Below, one piece after another: positions 1-12,104 of a DNA stretch of 64,000 nucleotides (its first letter is position 1; every line of letters starts with the position of its first letter). Under the pieces are notes generated by a model that was not told the origin of the DNA, did no database searches, and worked only from the letters and a program-made list of their open reading frames with translations. Source of the DNA: Rhyzopertha dominica (lineage: Eukaryota > Arthropoda > Insecta > Coleoptera > Bostrichidae). The DNA is taken from positions 26,221,786-26,285,785 of the forward strand of contig QCXZ01000041.1 in assembly GCA_025024175.1 (NCBI GenBank), read 5' to 3'. The position numbers were made by a program, and so were the translations under genes.

Positions 1-619
1 ATTTAATATACTTGATGATGGTTGCAGATCGGCTTCTGTCGCCGAAGGTTATATTGCAGGCTCAAAGGGAAGCAAGATGCCAAAAGAATTATGAACCAAA
101 TAGATTAAAATATATTTAACAATGATTTTACTTGAGATTACTGAAAGCATCAATCCTTGTCTAATTTAATTTCTTTCAAATATTGTCCTCGACCATCTTT
201 GAAGACAACTCATTTTATATAAGCAACAGTCTTTCTACTTTCAGTTCTAGGAACTGTGTGTTAGCAGTTAAGTACTCAAATCCGAACACTCCAAATCATC
301 CCAGCGATAATATTTGATTCTAAAAAGCGGAGTTCAAGTACATTTTGCGCGTAATAATCGTTGAGAGTAATACGAGTATATCATGCTCTCCTCGGGATTA
401 AACGTCGATCAGTGATAGATTGATACTCCCGGTCTCCAGATATATCGTCAAATGGATTCCTCTTGTGGAGTGATGTATGAAAATGTACGAAATGGTCCAA
501 TCGATTACAGTAATGAATAGTTAAAAAACCGGTTACTAGTATATTATAGATTAATTATACCAGTACAAACTTTGTTCGCGATCTAAGTTACACTCCTATA
601 TTTGTATTGCTTTTGTAAG
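1..619. other. Anonymous AT-rich DNA
   Basis: No coding pattern, RNA gene or repeat boundary could be recognised here. The short minus-strand frame just downstream (583-786) lies mostly inside the foldback repeat that begins near 620 and is not a gene. Confidence 0.5.
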
Positions 620-1766
620 ATTTTTCGTTGATGTAATTGTAGGGTATCTCGGTAACTATTAATGTTAGAGAGTTGAGGTTTCAACATTACTGTATTACTT
701 TTTTGTTCTGAGTTCAGCTGTACCCTCGCCATTTTTGTATCGTCTTTTGTTTTAAAGCCATAGCCAACTTTTGGAAAATGTAACATTTCCCCAGCTCTCA
801 GTTTCTCGCTGGGGTATGTACATGCAGAAAAACTATATAGATATTTTTATTTTGAATCCAGTGGCGTACCGCGGTTCACATTTTTGAGATATAACACAAA
901 CTTGCATTTTTTAAAATGGAAACCATAGTTGACTTTGATATGGTTGAAAAGGCCTATTTTTTCTGATTAAGAGACGTATACATTGTTAGGTTTATTTTTA
1001 CTAATTTTGGAATTATTCATTTTTTTAAATAATTTAATCATATTTTACGTTTACATCAACAGGCTATCGAATAAGAAAACACACGGTATAATTTATATTA
1101 TCAAGGAAAAATTTTAATGCTTTAAAAATAATATATGCATATTTGAATATATACATAAGACTACTAAGAGCGCTCATGCATTTTTTTATCGATAATCTAG
1201 GAGGTCATGTAACTAATGAAAATGATTATTTATTTGAAGATAAGTACTTATGCATTGTTTATCATCAAGCATTTACATCCATTTTGACGAAATAAGTAAA
1301 ATCTCATTAAATTATTACAAAAATTAGAATAATACCAAAATGAGTAAAGATAAACCTAACAATGTATACACTCTCTTAATCAGAAAAACTAGTTCTTTTC
1401 AACCATAGCAAAGGAAACTATGGTTTCCATTTAAAAAAAAAGGAAGTTTGTGTTATATCTCTAATGTGACCCCCTCAAAAAATTCTGAGTACGCCACTGG
1501 ATTCAGAATAAAAATGTCTATAAAAATATCTAAAGTTTTCTTGTCTTTACATACCCAATCGAGATATTGAGAACTGAAAAAATGTTACATTTTTCAGAAG
1601 TTGGCTATGGCTTTAAAACGAAAGACGATACAAAAATGGCGATGGTACAGCTCAACTTACAACAAAAAAAATAATTTAGTAATGTCGAAACCGCAACGCT
1701 CTAGCATTAATAGTTACCGAGATACCCTACAATTACAACGAAAATGGAGCACCCTGTACAAATAAG
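620..1766. mobile_element. Long foldback (palindromic) repeat, MITE-like
   Basis: The left arm (about 620-1050) reappears as its reverse complement in the right arm (about 1285-1760). Shared landmarks include GGGTATCTCGGTAACTATTA (about 642-661, and inverted near 1716-1733), CCATTTTTGTATCGTC, AAAGCCATAGCCAACTT, and CCAGTGGCGTA (about 860, inverted near 1490-1500). A spacer of roughly 240 bp with no gene separates the arms. The right outer end reads CACCCTGTA, resembling the ends of other repeats in the window; the left outer end is not matched and may be lost. The arms differ at many positions, so the element is old. Segments near 890-975 also resemble the terminal repeats of the mariner-like element at 60.45-62.04 kb. 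It encodes no protein and would be non-autonomous. Confidence 0.75.
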
Positions 1767-2480
1767 AAATACCATTTGAAAATTAATTAAAAACATGATA
1801 ATATTGCAGTTTAATTTAGCAATTGATTTTCTTTCATCAGTGCTTCCTTGGCTTCTAAAACATACATTCAACTAAAAACTAAAGTCTGCTCCTATCGCAT
1901 GAGTCATCGATGGCCAAAATTAGACGTGTTCTAGATAGTGAGTGTGGTATATAATCAAATTCAAGCATTTTGAAACATTTAAATCGAGAACTGTTTAAAT
2001 CACTTGTCATGTGTAAAATATATTAGATGATTCAGCAGATAAATGTGAACTATATAAATGAGACGGACCTATTAGTTCGAAACAATATTCAACCTTCGAA
2101 CTGTTGGAACAATTTTAAATATCTAGAAAACAGTTTCTTGAAACTTACAGAGGTAATAATTTCTACAGTGTTTACCCTTGTATGGAAATAGTATTAGCAT
2201 TGCATTTAGATTTACCTCGAGATGTTATGTAGGTAAGCGATTAGTGAATCGTTTTTATATACATTTAGTATCACTTGGACTGTTAAAATGTGTTTCAAAC
2301 TCGTTACATATATCTCTAGGTGCAATCTGTGAATACATTACCTTCCCGTAGTACAATTTACCGTCGGAAAACAAAGATTTATCAGAAGCGCAATGATTAT
2401 GTACCTTGCCTTATAATTAACTATTTTCAAAATTTTAGCACAGTTGTCTAATTTGTTGGTAGTTTGCCAACAGAGAGATA
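1767..2480. other. Anonymous AT-rich DNA
   Basis: Nothing recognisable. It may hold the degraded left end of the integrase-like element that follows, but no terminal repeat was found. Confidence 0.4.
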
Positions 2481-2815
2481 TTGGTTCCTCATTTTTATTA
2501 TACAAAAAATACTGTTGTCTTATGCCAACTAATTGAATTTCATGTAAAAATTATAGTAGATGCTCAAAGGAAGGGTAGCATGTGGCGCTTCAGTAGCTTT
2601 CTACAACAGTCTGCGATCGTGTTGTTTTTTCTGCAACGTAATATTAATCTGAGCAGTGCAAGTGTAAAACGACATCTGAGGCGTCTAAATGTGTACCGAA
2701 GAAAAAACTATTTTTCAGTAGAAAGTGTTATCGATATTCTGGAACGCCATATTTTATCATAAGATAGTTTACATGGCTATATTGGATTTATCGTATATGT
2801 CTATACTCTGGGCTA
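2481..2815 (+). pseudogene. Integrase-like transposon protein, N-terminal relic
   Basis: The frame 2481-2762 and a few codons past its stop read as the N-terminal half of an integrase-like protein found in animal genomes. Visible pieces are LSSASVKRHLRRLNVYRRKN, resembling a DNA-binding helix-turn-helix segment, then VIDILERHILS, and after an in-frame stop SLHGYIG. The catalytic part of the same protein resumes at about 3885, so about 1.07 kb of unrelated DNA separates the halves. I recognise the family by the order of these segments and by the second half. It is a broken copy with no promoter or intact start visible. Confidence 0.5.
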
Positions 2816-3884
2816 ATGAGGTTGTTGCCCTTGACAGTAAATCGTAATTATAACACATGTGCGACTTTGCCTGGACCTAATTGAGTTAGAAGCTGGCAAT
2901 AGAAAAAAATATTTGTAATGTTGTAGCGTCTTATTTTTACCTTTAAAGGTTTACCGCCAAATTCAAATATTTCGTGATACGTCACCGTTCCTGGAGACGC
3001 ACTCCGCTATTGCACCAATGCGCCGGATGCCCTGTTGCATGCTTGAAACCTTTGTCGCTGTTGAACACGCGTATGTTCTGTGGTTCTATGCCTTTGTACC
3101 TTTGTTTACGTTTTCGTTTGAGAACGGAGGACGCGTTAAAGTTATGTTTTTATTTACTTGGTACGTTGTTGTTCAAACATAGACTGCAAGATTATGTGAA
3201 GGGATCTTCGGACAATTTACCAAAAATTGACTTACACATGATTGACGAATTTTAGATGAATGGAAACTCGTGTGGCCAGATCGTTCAATTTTACGCAAAT
3301 TAGGCGATTTTGCTATTTAAAGATTGCGACTTGAATAAAATGATGTAATGGCAGCTATACATGCTGTAACTCAGGTTTAAACAAGTTTACCTACTTAATA
3401 AATAGTCGTTCTAGTTTTAATATCAATTAAAATATGAACTTATCCTTCGGCTGCCATAAAATAAATTCTGTTTGCGATATATCCGCTGCAAGTTATAATT
3501 TTAATTTAATATATTTTACGTTTTAATATTTACAGTGAAAACGAGTAACAACGAATCGCGTTTAACACATCCATTCGCGTGTAGGTTTTTATAATTCATA
3601 ATTACGATTGCGAGTTTGGAATAAAATGGCAACGCTGCTGCGACTTCGGTTTCAGAAACCTCATCTCGGCCGACAGGAATGCCAGGATCAGAAAATGGCG
3701 TGGCAACATCACACAGTTACACCACACTAAGCGCGCCAGGGAACGCTGACGTCAGAGATTCAAACTTTAAACATAAACAATCTTTTTTCAAGCATTTACT
3801 AAGCGCTTTGCGAAAAATAAAAAAAAACAGGGGTCTATTTTTTTCATGTAGTTTCATATTCTGCAATAAAAAAGGGGGCAATAC
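2816..3884. other. About 1.07 kb of DNA interrupting the integrase-like relic
   Basis: This stretch lies between the two halves of the integrase-like protein. It is less AT-rich in parts (2980-3140 and 3600-3760). It contains short open frames (2974-3255 and the start of 3679-4074) that resemble nothing I know. It could be an inserted element, a retained intron or a rearrangement. No clear terminal inverted repeat or target duplication was seen. Confidence 0.4.
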
Positions 3885-4450
3885 GCCCATTGTTAAACAA
3901 GAAGCTATTCGTCATTTGTTGAATATTATTGATCCTGTTGGTGTGTCACGAAGAATACAGTATTTTAACAAAGGGTCAAACCATTTGTGGCATGTCGATA
4001 ACTATGATAAACTTAAGCCTTACAGATATTGCATCAGCGGCTGCATCGACGGCTTCTCGAGGAAAATTTTATGATTAAAAACCGCACACACTAATAATGA
4101 CCCCAAGATTATATCCTGATATTATAGTGAAACCGCGAAAAGTGTTACTGCTGTTCCTCGAGCTGGAAAAACTAATATAGGCACCTATAATATTTACATT
4201 GAAGATATGCAGATTTATTTGCACAAAACAGCTGAAAATGGTTGGAAAGATGCCGATGGTGGATTACCTCCATTTTGGTAAGGAAGTAGCCACAGCAATC
4301 AACGTATTGAAGCATGGTGGTCAATTCTAAAAAAAGAAAACAGCTATATTGGATGAATTTATTTTTAGAACTGAAAGACGAAGGGTTTTTTAAAGGGACT
4401 TTGCTACATATTATAAAACAAAACCCTCCGCCGCGCCTGTCTGTTCGCGT
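3885..4450 (+). pseudogene. Integrase-like transposon protein, catalytic-core relic
   Basis: Open pieces in two frames give, in order: IVKQEAIRHLLNIIDPVGV; NHLWHVDNYDKLKPYRY with GCIDGFSRKIL (3975-4071), holding the first catalytic Asp; NNDPKII (about 4093); NIYIEDMQIYLHKT (about 4190); and SHSNQRIEAWW (about 4289-4321), holding the catalytic Glu. This is the layout of a DDE integrase core of the type carried by an animal repeat family related to retroviral-type integrases. The position expected for the second Asp reads TNIGTYN, so that residue appears lost, and there are stops and frame changes at 4074 and 4281. It is therefore inactive. The N-terminal half is at 2481-2815. Confidence 0.6.
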
Positions 4451-4502
4451 TAAACTTAAAAACCACTGTAGATGCGGATTTACATGCGATTTTCACCAAT
4501 AG

Positions 4503-5934
4503 TGATTCATGAGGAGGGTTTAGGTATATAATTTGTCAAAGTTTTGTGTACATTGTTGGAAGTGTCGGAAAAAGTCGAGCCGCCTGGGAGCTTTCATCGA
4601 AAACGCTGCCTAATACCTTTGAGATATAACAAAAAACCATTTATGATGGAATATTCCACTTTTACAGTTACAGTATTAATCCTTATCAACTTAAATACGC
4701 TACCTTAGCATTGCAATGCACATTATTATAATCTTTTACTATATATAAATGAATATCTTAGGAGTGATCGCAAAAAATTCACCAGCGCGAAAATAAATTC
4801 AAGCGCATTTCTCGCACCCCTGACGGGACTCGCTTGATGCAATCACCCACGCGCCGCGCTACACCAGCCGCTGTTTTTAAATAAGTCTAGCGATACACGC
4901 GCGTGCTCCTTTAATAAAGTCTTTTGGAACGAATGGAGGTGACGACTCTACTACCCGTGTGAAGCCGGGGTAGCTAGCTAGTTCTTAGATAAATCGATTT
5001 TACAGTATTGTATCATGGACATCATTCATGTAAGAGCACAGCTTATTTTTTGTTCACCTTTTTTTGAACATTTATTACTATTATAGGAAGAATTAAATAA
5101 CGTGATACTGAATTAGAATACTTATTATAAGAAAAATAAATACAAAACAAGGGTCCAACTCCGATATGTTAAAAACTATTTTTTGGGGTGCCAGTGTTCT
5201 GTGAAGATGTATTTAATCTATGTGAAATTATTGTAAGACAGATGGGTTTGTGTAAGTGCTGATGTATATGACGCCCTCAACTTCTACACTGCATTGATGA
5301 GCGAAACTTTATCGCTGTTATAAGAATAATGTAAGTTTAAAATGTAGGTACATAGAAAATGAGGGTTTACTGCGAATAAAGTTTATTTGATACAAGTAAG
5401 AAAGCATTTTTATTTAAAAACAAATAAATATAAAATATTCACAAAACAAACTAAAATCATTAGATAAAATGTTCATAAAATAAACAAACGTCATGTCAAA
5501 ATTCTTCTTCTTCCTTATAGAGTTAAAAATAATAAAAATAAAGACCGTAATCGCTGGCACAAATCTGAAAAACAGACTGCAAATCCGAACGATTTATCAT
5601 TACCAATTCCAAAATTCATGTTGACCTTAAAATAATTGTAATGCATATGAAGTGTTGGTAACTTGAGCTGTAGATCATATTTTCGGTTTCACACGAAACC
5701 CTAGGTTTTGTTCAGAATCAGCACCAGTTGCAAACATTAAAATAGCTGACAGTGTTGCAGCAGCGTTTTCCGAATTTTCACCACTTACGTCTGAGTTTTC
5801 TGAAGAGAGTATATTCTGTTAGTGAAACACAAGCAAAAAAATTATATGCCTTACCTTCGCAATCTGGTATGCAATCTCTAAAATAAGAAATGGCTCAATA
5901 TTCGATTTCTCGTCTGTTCGAACCCGCGTTACTA
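4503..5934. other. Noncoding DNA with a CpG-rich patch
   Basis: Mostly anonymous AT-rich sequence. About 4770-4980 is clearly richer in GC and CpG than its surroundings, including a CACGCGCCGCGCTACACC stretch, AATAAAGTC at about 4913, and GTGAAGCCGGGG near 4960. That composition could mark an old LTR end or a promoter, but no partner copy, open frame or splice border supports either reading. Confidence 0.35.
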
Positions 5935-7115
5935 TTCAATATCAAATATTTTTTCAAGAACTTCTGCTATTACTATTTGCTTGTCGTTACAAAATGCATT
6001 TTTAAATAAATGTCGGTGTACCTCCATTTCTTCATAGACCCCACATGTTTGCAATCCTTCTGTCTTCTAATTCATAGGCTCTTTATGCCGCTTTGAGGCA
6101 TAGAATTTTAATGTATCTAACAAATGCAATCGGTTACGATAATGGAAGAATGTTATCAAAATATACTTTACTATCAAATATTTTCCATTTTTTGTCCAGC
6201 AATTGAGAAGGTATTCTCTGGAGTAAAATTATCAAGAGAATCAAGAAAATCTACGTATCCTTTAACAAAATTAATTTAATTCGGATAATTATATCAACAT
6301 CATCAAGGGCCGGCGATGTATTTTGAACACCAGTAGTAAATGTGGAGAAATGAGTTTCCGAAAAAAAAATTGGGACCTGGTTCGCTATGAACTNGGGATA
6401 GGTAGTGATATGAGTTTGCCAGTTTGGTAATAAAGCTTCTCTTTTAAGCCGTTGTTATGCACTGAAGTATTTTTTCTTAGCTCCAGTGAACAGCAGGGTA
6501 TTTTGGAAAAACTTAAAACGAATCTAAATCATTCCCTTGTCGGTCCTCTTTTATCAACCGCTCCTTCAGTGACACCTTCACAATCACTAAGTTTTACTGA
6601 TAATTTGTTGAATGGTCGAAAGGTTAGGCAGCAGCAGTTAAAGATGTCGCTACGCAAAGCACTAAATTTGTTAATATTGTTATAACCCATTTTATGTTGC
6701 AATTTGCTGTATATATCAACTAGCATCACCGTCTTCGATTTGGTTTGATATATGTCACCTCCAAATTATTGACGACATTTGAAGCATTTATTGACCCATC
6801 TAATATACTGTTCAAAAGCATATTTACTTCCTCCTGGCTAAACGTACACTTTCATTGTCGGTCTCCAATACACCATCATGATAGTTTTCTGAACTAACAC
6901 TAATAGGTGTCACATCCTCCCTGTCCTGAAAAAATGCAATTAAAAAAACCAGCAAATTAGTAATTATGCACGTACCTACGTAATTTGGTCATACCAGCTG
7001 CTTCTAACATTTCCGCAACAGTTACAGCTGTATCTAATCTGTGACTTTTGAAGTCGAATACACCAAATATAACTTCATCCTTTACCCTTTGTAAATCAGT
7101 ACCGTACGTTTACAT
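5935..7115 (-). pseudogene. HECT-type E3 ubiquitin ligase-like pseudogene
   Basis: Read on the minus strand from 7115 down, successive frames give: TYGTDLQRVKDEVIFGVFDF with VAEMLEAAGMTKL (7110-6980); a putative short intron ending TTTTTTCAG near 6930; QEEVNMLLNSILDGS; LSVKLSDCEGVTEGAVDKRG then PTRE (about 6625-6529); KNTSVHNNGLKEKLYYQTGK (about 6475-6420); and EGLQTCGVYEEMEVHRHLFK then NDKQIVIAEVLEKIF (about 6063-5940). The AVD..GPTRE segment and the closing segment resemble the N-lobe and C-lobe of HECT domains, the ubiquitin-transfer part of one E3 ligase class. Several frameshifts and a stop just after PTRE show that it is dead. I could not identify the catalytic Cys with certainty. TE-linked HECT genes are known in animals, so a mobile origin is plausible. 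Confidence 0.55.
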
Positions 7116-7948
7116 TCAGTTCCCTTACTCAGACTGTAAAAAAAGTACGTAAATATGGCTTACCCTTTGCTCTCTCGTTTTTAACAACTGTTCAGTGGTC
7201 AATCATTTATCTAAGGAATTCTTCCATTCCTTCTATATCTGTGTTATTGGAATTCATTGTAATACCGTTGTCAGACAACCGACAACGGCAATACTTTGAA
7301 ATAAAACCACTTTCTTCAGATCACAGAACTTATAAGAACAGCTCACGTGTTACCCTCTGTCTGCAACTGCAGTGTCGCACTACAAACAGCTGTGGAACTA
7401 AACTGCGCATCCGTACATTTAACTATATAGGGTAATACGATCATACTTGCTAATTACCCATCTTTTCACCACTCACTGCGCTTTTTTCAACCTATAATGC
7501 CTCCAGAATTACTCAACAGCGCCTTGATAACATCAAAAGTATACAGAAGGCAATTTTGCCTACCTACTGGCTGAATCGATAATCGGCCATCAACAAAAGA
7601 CCATCCACCATTTGAGTTCATTTCTGCAACATAATTACACCCACCGGTTTTTGTCTTTTATTACCTTATTTCGGTTGTTAAAATCCTGATGAGGTATTAT
7701 ATTTCATTTCTCTTGCTTTCCGTTATGGTATTACTGTACTAATTGCTACAAACCCATTGAGGCCTGGGAAGTCGATTTGCAGAAATAGCCCACGTCGTGC
7801 GGTCATAGAGCCAATTAAATAAATAAATGCATATTTTTTGTCATAATTTGATTTAGTTTTAGTTATAGTTTTGTGTATTTGGGTAGATTAGATCGTAATT
7901 TTAAGTTACTCTCCACTGCGCTGAAATACGACAGACACGTACTATATA
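7116..7948. other. Anonymous DNA upstream of the HECT-like relic
   Basis: No further exons of the HECT-like relic could be recognised. Short open frames such as 7241-7435 look like chance. Confidence 0.4.
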
Positions 7949-9569
7949 CAGGGTCTGTTCTAGTTAAAAATAAAAAAGGATCTGTTTGAAACAATTATGT
8001 TTTTGCACGAACACAATATGGATTGTTGTTTGAAAATTTTACTACATTTGTCTTGCAGTGATAGTATAAAGTTTCCACATGTAGAATAACCTAACAAGAC
8101 AAATGAAAGTTATAATACCCGGTGAGTGATTTTTAAAGCTGCCATATTTAACACCATAGACGAGTCTTATTGAAATTATCTGTTAACCTGTTGAAGGCTA
8201 TAGTGTATTAAATTTAAAGCAAATTTTTAAATTCACGTATCTAGCTGCTACTATTTCAAATAACTCATAAAAACTAGTGGCGACGGTAACATACTTACAC
8301 ATTCAGATCATCGTTTTTTAAATAATATTAGCTTGTTTGAAATTATTATAACCGATATTCAGGCTGTGAAGGCGGGGTCGCTATTATGACGCATACATTT
8401 CGCCGCTCTTAACCGGTGGCATCTTCAGCGCTTCGAGTAAATTACAACTTTGCTAAATATTTTGTGTAGGCAACGATTTTATTTTTTTTATGTTTTAGGA
8501 GGGTAGTAAATATTAAACGCAGTTTCTGGGACTGCAACCCTATTCATTTAGCCGCCATTTTAAAAATAAGAGCGAAATAGCTTTTATAGGGATATCTCGG
8601 TAAATATTATCATACAGAAAGTATTACCTATTTATTTGCAGACAATAAAAGGGTCATTAATTTCTATTGACGATATTTTCATATAAAATTAATAATAAAT
8701 ACTTGATAGAAATATCTTTGATTCCTTAAATTTTCCATTTTGCAAACGAATACGCTTGACCCTTTTTGTAGCGTAGCAAATCATTCGTCGATACATTCCA
8801 CGTTTTCAGTTATCTTCCATTCCGAGTATTTTACAGCTCCACAAATAAAGCAGTCATTCTTACGCATGTAAAAACCGTATCAGTATTTTTAGTTTAATGT
8901 ATCTGTATACTAACAAATAGGAGTGTTCATAAAAGACGATCGCGTACAATATACGTTATCCGAATATTTTATATTTTACAGTATCCTAAAAACGACTAGG
9001 CTTTATTGAAATTGTCCACTTTGGGTTTTTTTTTGAAGCAGGAAAGCCATCAATAGGTGCTTATATCTATTTGCGCCAGCACGGAGAGTGAGCTAGTTAA
9101 CATTAAAAATGATCTAGCTCTGTCAGTTAAGAATTTTTCATGATTATAGGTTTTGTTAAACTACATTCCATTGTAAGCAAAAAAAAATATACTTGTTAAA
9201 AATCGAAAAATTTTGAAATAAACCACGTTTACTTAAATATTTTCCCACCATAGGCTTAAAAATGCAGGATTGCTAACGTGAGAGCTAATTTAATAACATC
9301 ATTGCATTAACTTAAGAAAATAACTTCAATAAAATTTATAAAAGGCGCTCCACTGGCAATCATAGATGAGTTTTTCGACGTTTAGAACGTACAACTTGTT
9401 TACTCATAACCAAATATAACTTAATTATAAAAAAACCCACCTAATTACAAAGACAAAAATATGAGACCACGTCTAATGTGGAAAAGGCAGCGTACCATTT
9501 CTGTTAAGCTACAACCGTTTTAGTGTGCCAGTTTTTATTTAAATCTACCTAGAAATATTAGCACCCTGT
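7949..9569. mobile_element. Possible non-autonomous DNA element (weak TIRs)
   Basis: The left edge reads TACAGGGTCTGTTCTAG. The reverse complement of the right edge reads TACAGGGTGCTAATATTTCT. Both continue into an A-rich stretch (TTAAAAATAAAAAAGG versus TTTAAATAAAAACTGG), giving an imperfect terminal inverted repeat of about 35 bp. TA lies outside or at each end, which would fit a Tc1/mariner-type insertion. The interior holds no recognisable transposase. The match is modest and could be two unrelated ends of a common repeat type. Confidence 0.25.
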
Positions 9570-11146
9570 ACAATAAAGAGAAGCAACATTCGAATAATGC
9601 ATATTATGTTCATTCGTCTCCTTTGAACTCGTGTGTCACCTTTTAATACACAGAATACATTAATCTAAAACTAGTGGAACGATTATCACATGTATAAGCA
9701 TGACTTCTCTCTAGTTACCCTTTATTTGTGCTCTTGTAAGACTCTTAAAATAATTTGTAGTTAGATGAAATTAATTAAAAACGAATGTTCTGAAGTCGTG
9801 AAGTATTATATTTGTAAATTTGAAGACAGTTTTTCGCTTTTACAACTTTTAACTTATTTGTTACTAGATAAACGGTTACTGAAATGCTATTATAAATTGC
9901 AATTCCGGAAACAGTTTTATACTGAACCCCCAACATATTACAAAAATAAAATCAGTGCCTTCTCTATGGGAAATTGTGAATCTTATAACTGATGGTCAAT
10001 GACAATTACGGGGCTAATATGCAATGTATCTTCTAATATAGCAGTGTCAAAACATGTCCTTAATATATGCAAAATTATTGTAATCTTATTAAATAATGAT
10101 AAGGCGGAAGAAAAGTTAATAACGTTGGCAAAATAGTGATCTCAGTTGTCAAACGAAGATTGAAATATTTACAAAAATAAACAATGTTGCAATGATCTTG
10201 ATGGCAATGATGTGTTTAGAAATGAATATTAGTGTCGGTATTTGCACTGACAGTATAATTGACAAATTATACAGTCAAAGTAATGAACTGAAAGGGTGCC
10301 TACAATTAATTATAACTCTATTATGATAAATTAAGCTATATTATTTATTATGTTTACTATGTAAACACACGTTATTTAACTTTTTACTTTATGTTCTCTA
10401 ACATACACTAATTGCTCCTATTGCCATATTATTAAAAATTGATTCGGCTTGGGACGTTATATGACCAGTTCTTCTTTTAATGGGATTTGATCTTAAAAAT
10501 TTTCTCCGGACCGCTCACGTAATAAGGGGTCTTCGTCTTATCAACCTCAAGTGCTCGGCTCCTCAGTCGGGTGCCAGCAAACGCCTGTTTTTTTTTATAT
10601 TCAGTGCTAAGAGCCAAACGTTGAAAACGTCAACAACCAAACCAAAAGTGAAAATAATTATTAATATTATTAACGTACGCCAAAGTAAGCTAAATAAAAG
10701 AGCTAGATATCGATGCACAGTGCACATGCAGAAATATCTGCTTATTTTGAGGGAAATAACGATACATACGAAATATAGGTTCATAAAGTTCCCTTGTTCC
10801 GGGTAGATAAATGAGGTGCATTAACTATTTCACCCTGTGTGTGTCCCTTATACTACATTTTATTACACCTAGCTACGCTAGAGAGAAATTGCCTGGTAAC
10901 ATACAAGTGCAACCCGGCTTATTTCGTTTCCTGCGCCTTGAGATGGCAGTGTCCATCTAATCTCACTGGTCTAGTTGGATGCCTATATTAGGTATATATA
11001 AAACTCTTATAAAACGACATACCTATAAAGTATAATAAGCATATTATAACATTTATATTTTGTTGACTACCTTCGTTAACTAGATTTTCAGAAAAAAAGT
11101 AGTTTTACCTTTTATATACCGAATCAAAAGTTGTTTAACCTATCTA
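9570..11146. other. Anonymous AT-rich DNA
   Basis: Short frames at 9765-9992 and on both strands at 10480-10806 have no recognisable motif and overlap each other on opposite strands. I see no gene here. Confidence 0.45.
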
Positions 11147-12104
11147 TAGAGGATGTCCCGCATTTTGTGGGCAACCTCTCGGAATCTGAAAACTGCTTCA
11201 AATATAACACTATTTTACAGTACTTACATCTTATTTTTTAAATAACGCCTGCCTACTGAGATACTGACTCTTAAACAGGGGGGAAGAGAAACCGTTTTTC
11301 AAAAATATCTCTTAGACAGGTTGATATAATTTCATCAAATTTTGACTATTATTATCTGAAGTGGAAACCGTTTAAATGATGCACACATTTTTTTAATAAA
11401 CGTTTTGGGAGGGCCGGGTGGGGACCAACCCCCAAATTTTAACGCTTGACTTTAAAACGGTAAAGTATTTTTTTAAAAATATCTGTTTTTTTAATTTTGG
11501 GGCTTGTAAACAGAAAAAGATACTCTTTGTTAATGCAACTAAAATTGACCCTTTCCGGAAGATTGCAGTTGAATTTTGGGATTCACATTTTCACTATTTA
11601 ACTACATCATTTTTTTTATCATATTGGCCGTGATAAATAATAAAAAATGTCAATGTAACAGTGACATCAAACACAATTTTACTATTTATCACGCCAAAAA
11701 TTTTTTAGTTAGGCAGTGAAAATGTAAATCCTAACATTCAACTGCAATTTTCTCAAAAAGGTTCAATTTTAGCCGATGACAAAGAGTATCTTTTTTTTGT
11801 TTGCAATGCTCTAAGATTAAAAAACATATTTTTGAAAAAATACTTGACCATTTTAAAGTTAAGGGTTAAAATGTGGGGGGTTGGCCCCCTCCCGACCACC
11901 AAACATTTATTAAAAAGTGTGCACATCATTTTAACGTCTTCCACTTCAAATAATAATAGTCAAAATTTGATGAAATTATATCAACCGGTCTGAGATTCTG
12001 AGATATTTTTGAAGAACTGTTTAAGAGTTAATATCTAAAGTAGTGTTATTTTTGAACCAGTTTTCAGATTCCGAGAGGTTGGTCACCCAATGCGGGACAC
12101 CCTG
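11147..12104. mobile_element. Foldback repeat with GTGTCCCGCA-type ends
   Basis: Almost the whole 958 bp is an imperfect palindrome. The left end GGATGTCCCGCATTTTGTGG continues into CAACCTCTCGGAATCTGAAA; the right end, reverse-complemented, reads CAGGGTGTCCCGCATTGGGT and continues with the same CAACCTCTCGGAATCTGAAA. Both arms share TTGATATAATTTCATCAAAT followed by TTTGACTATTATTAT. The centre carries its own inverted pair, CCGTGATAAATA (about 11628) and TATTTATCACG (about 11683). TA is present at both edges, suggesting a Tc1/mariner-type target. The open frames on both strands (11418-11633 and 11753-11944) are mirror images created by the palindrome, not genes. Confidence 0.8.

Noticed and set aside
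11418..11944. Two similar short proteins on opposite strands
   Set aside because: They are mirror translations of a palindromic repeat, not genes.
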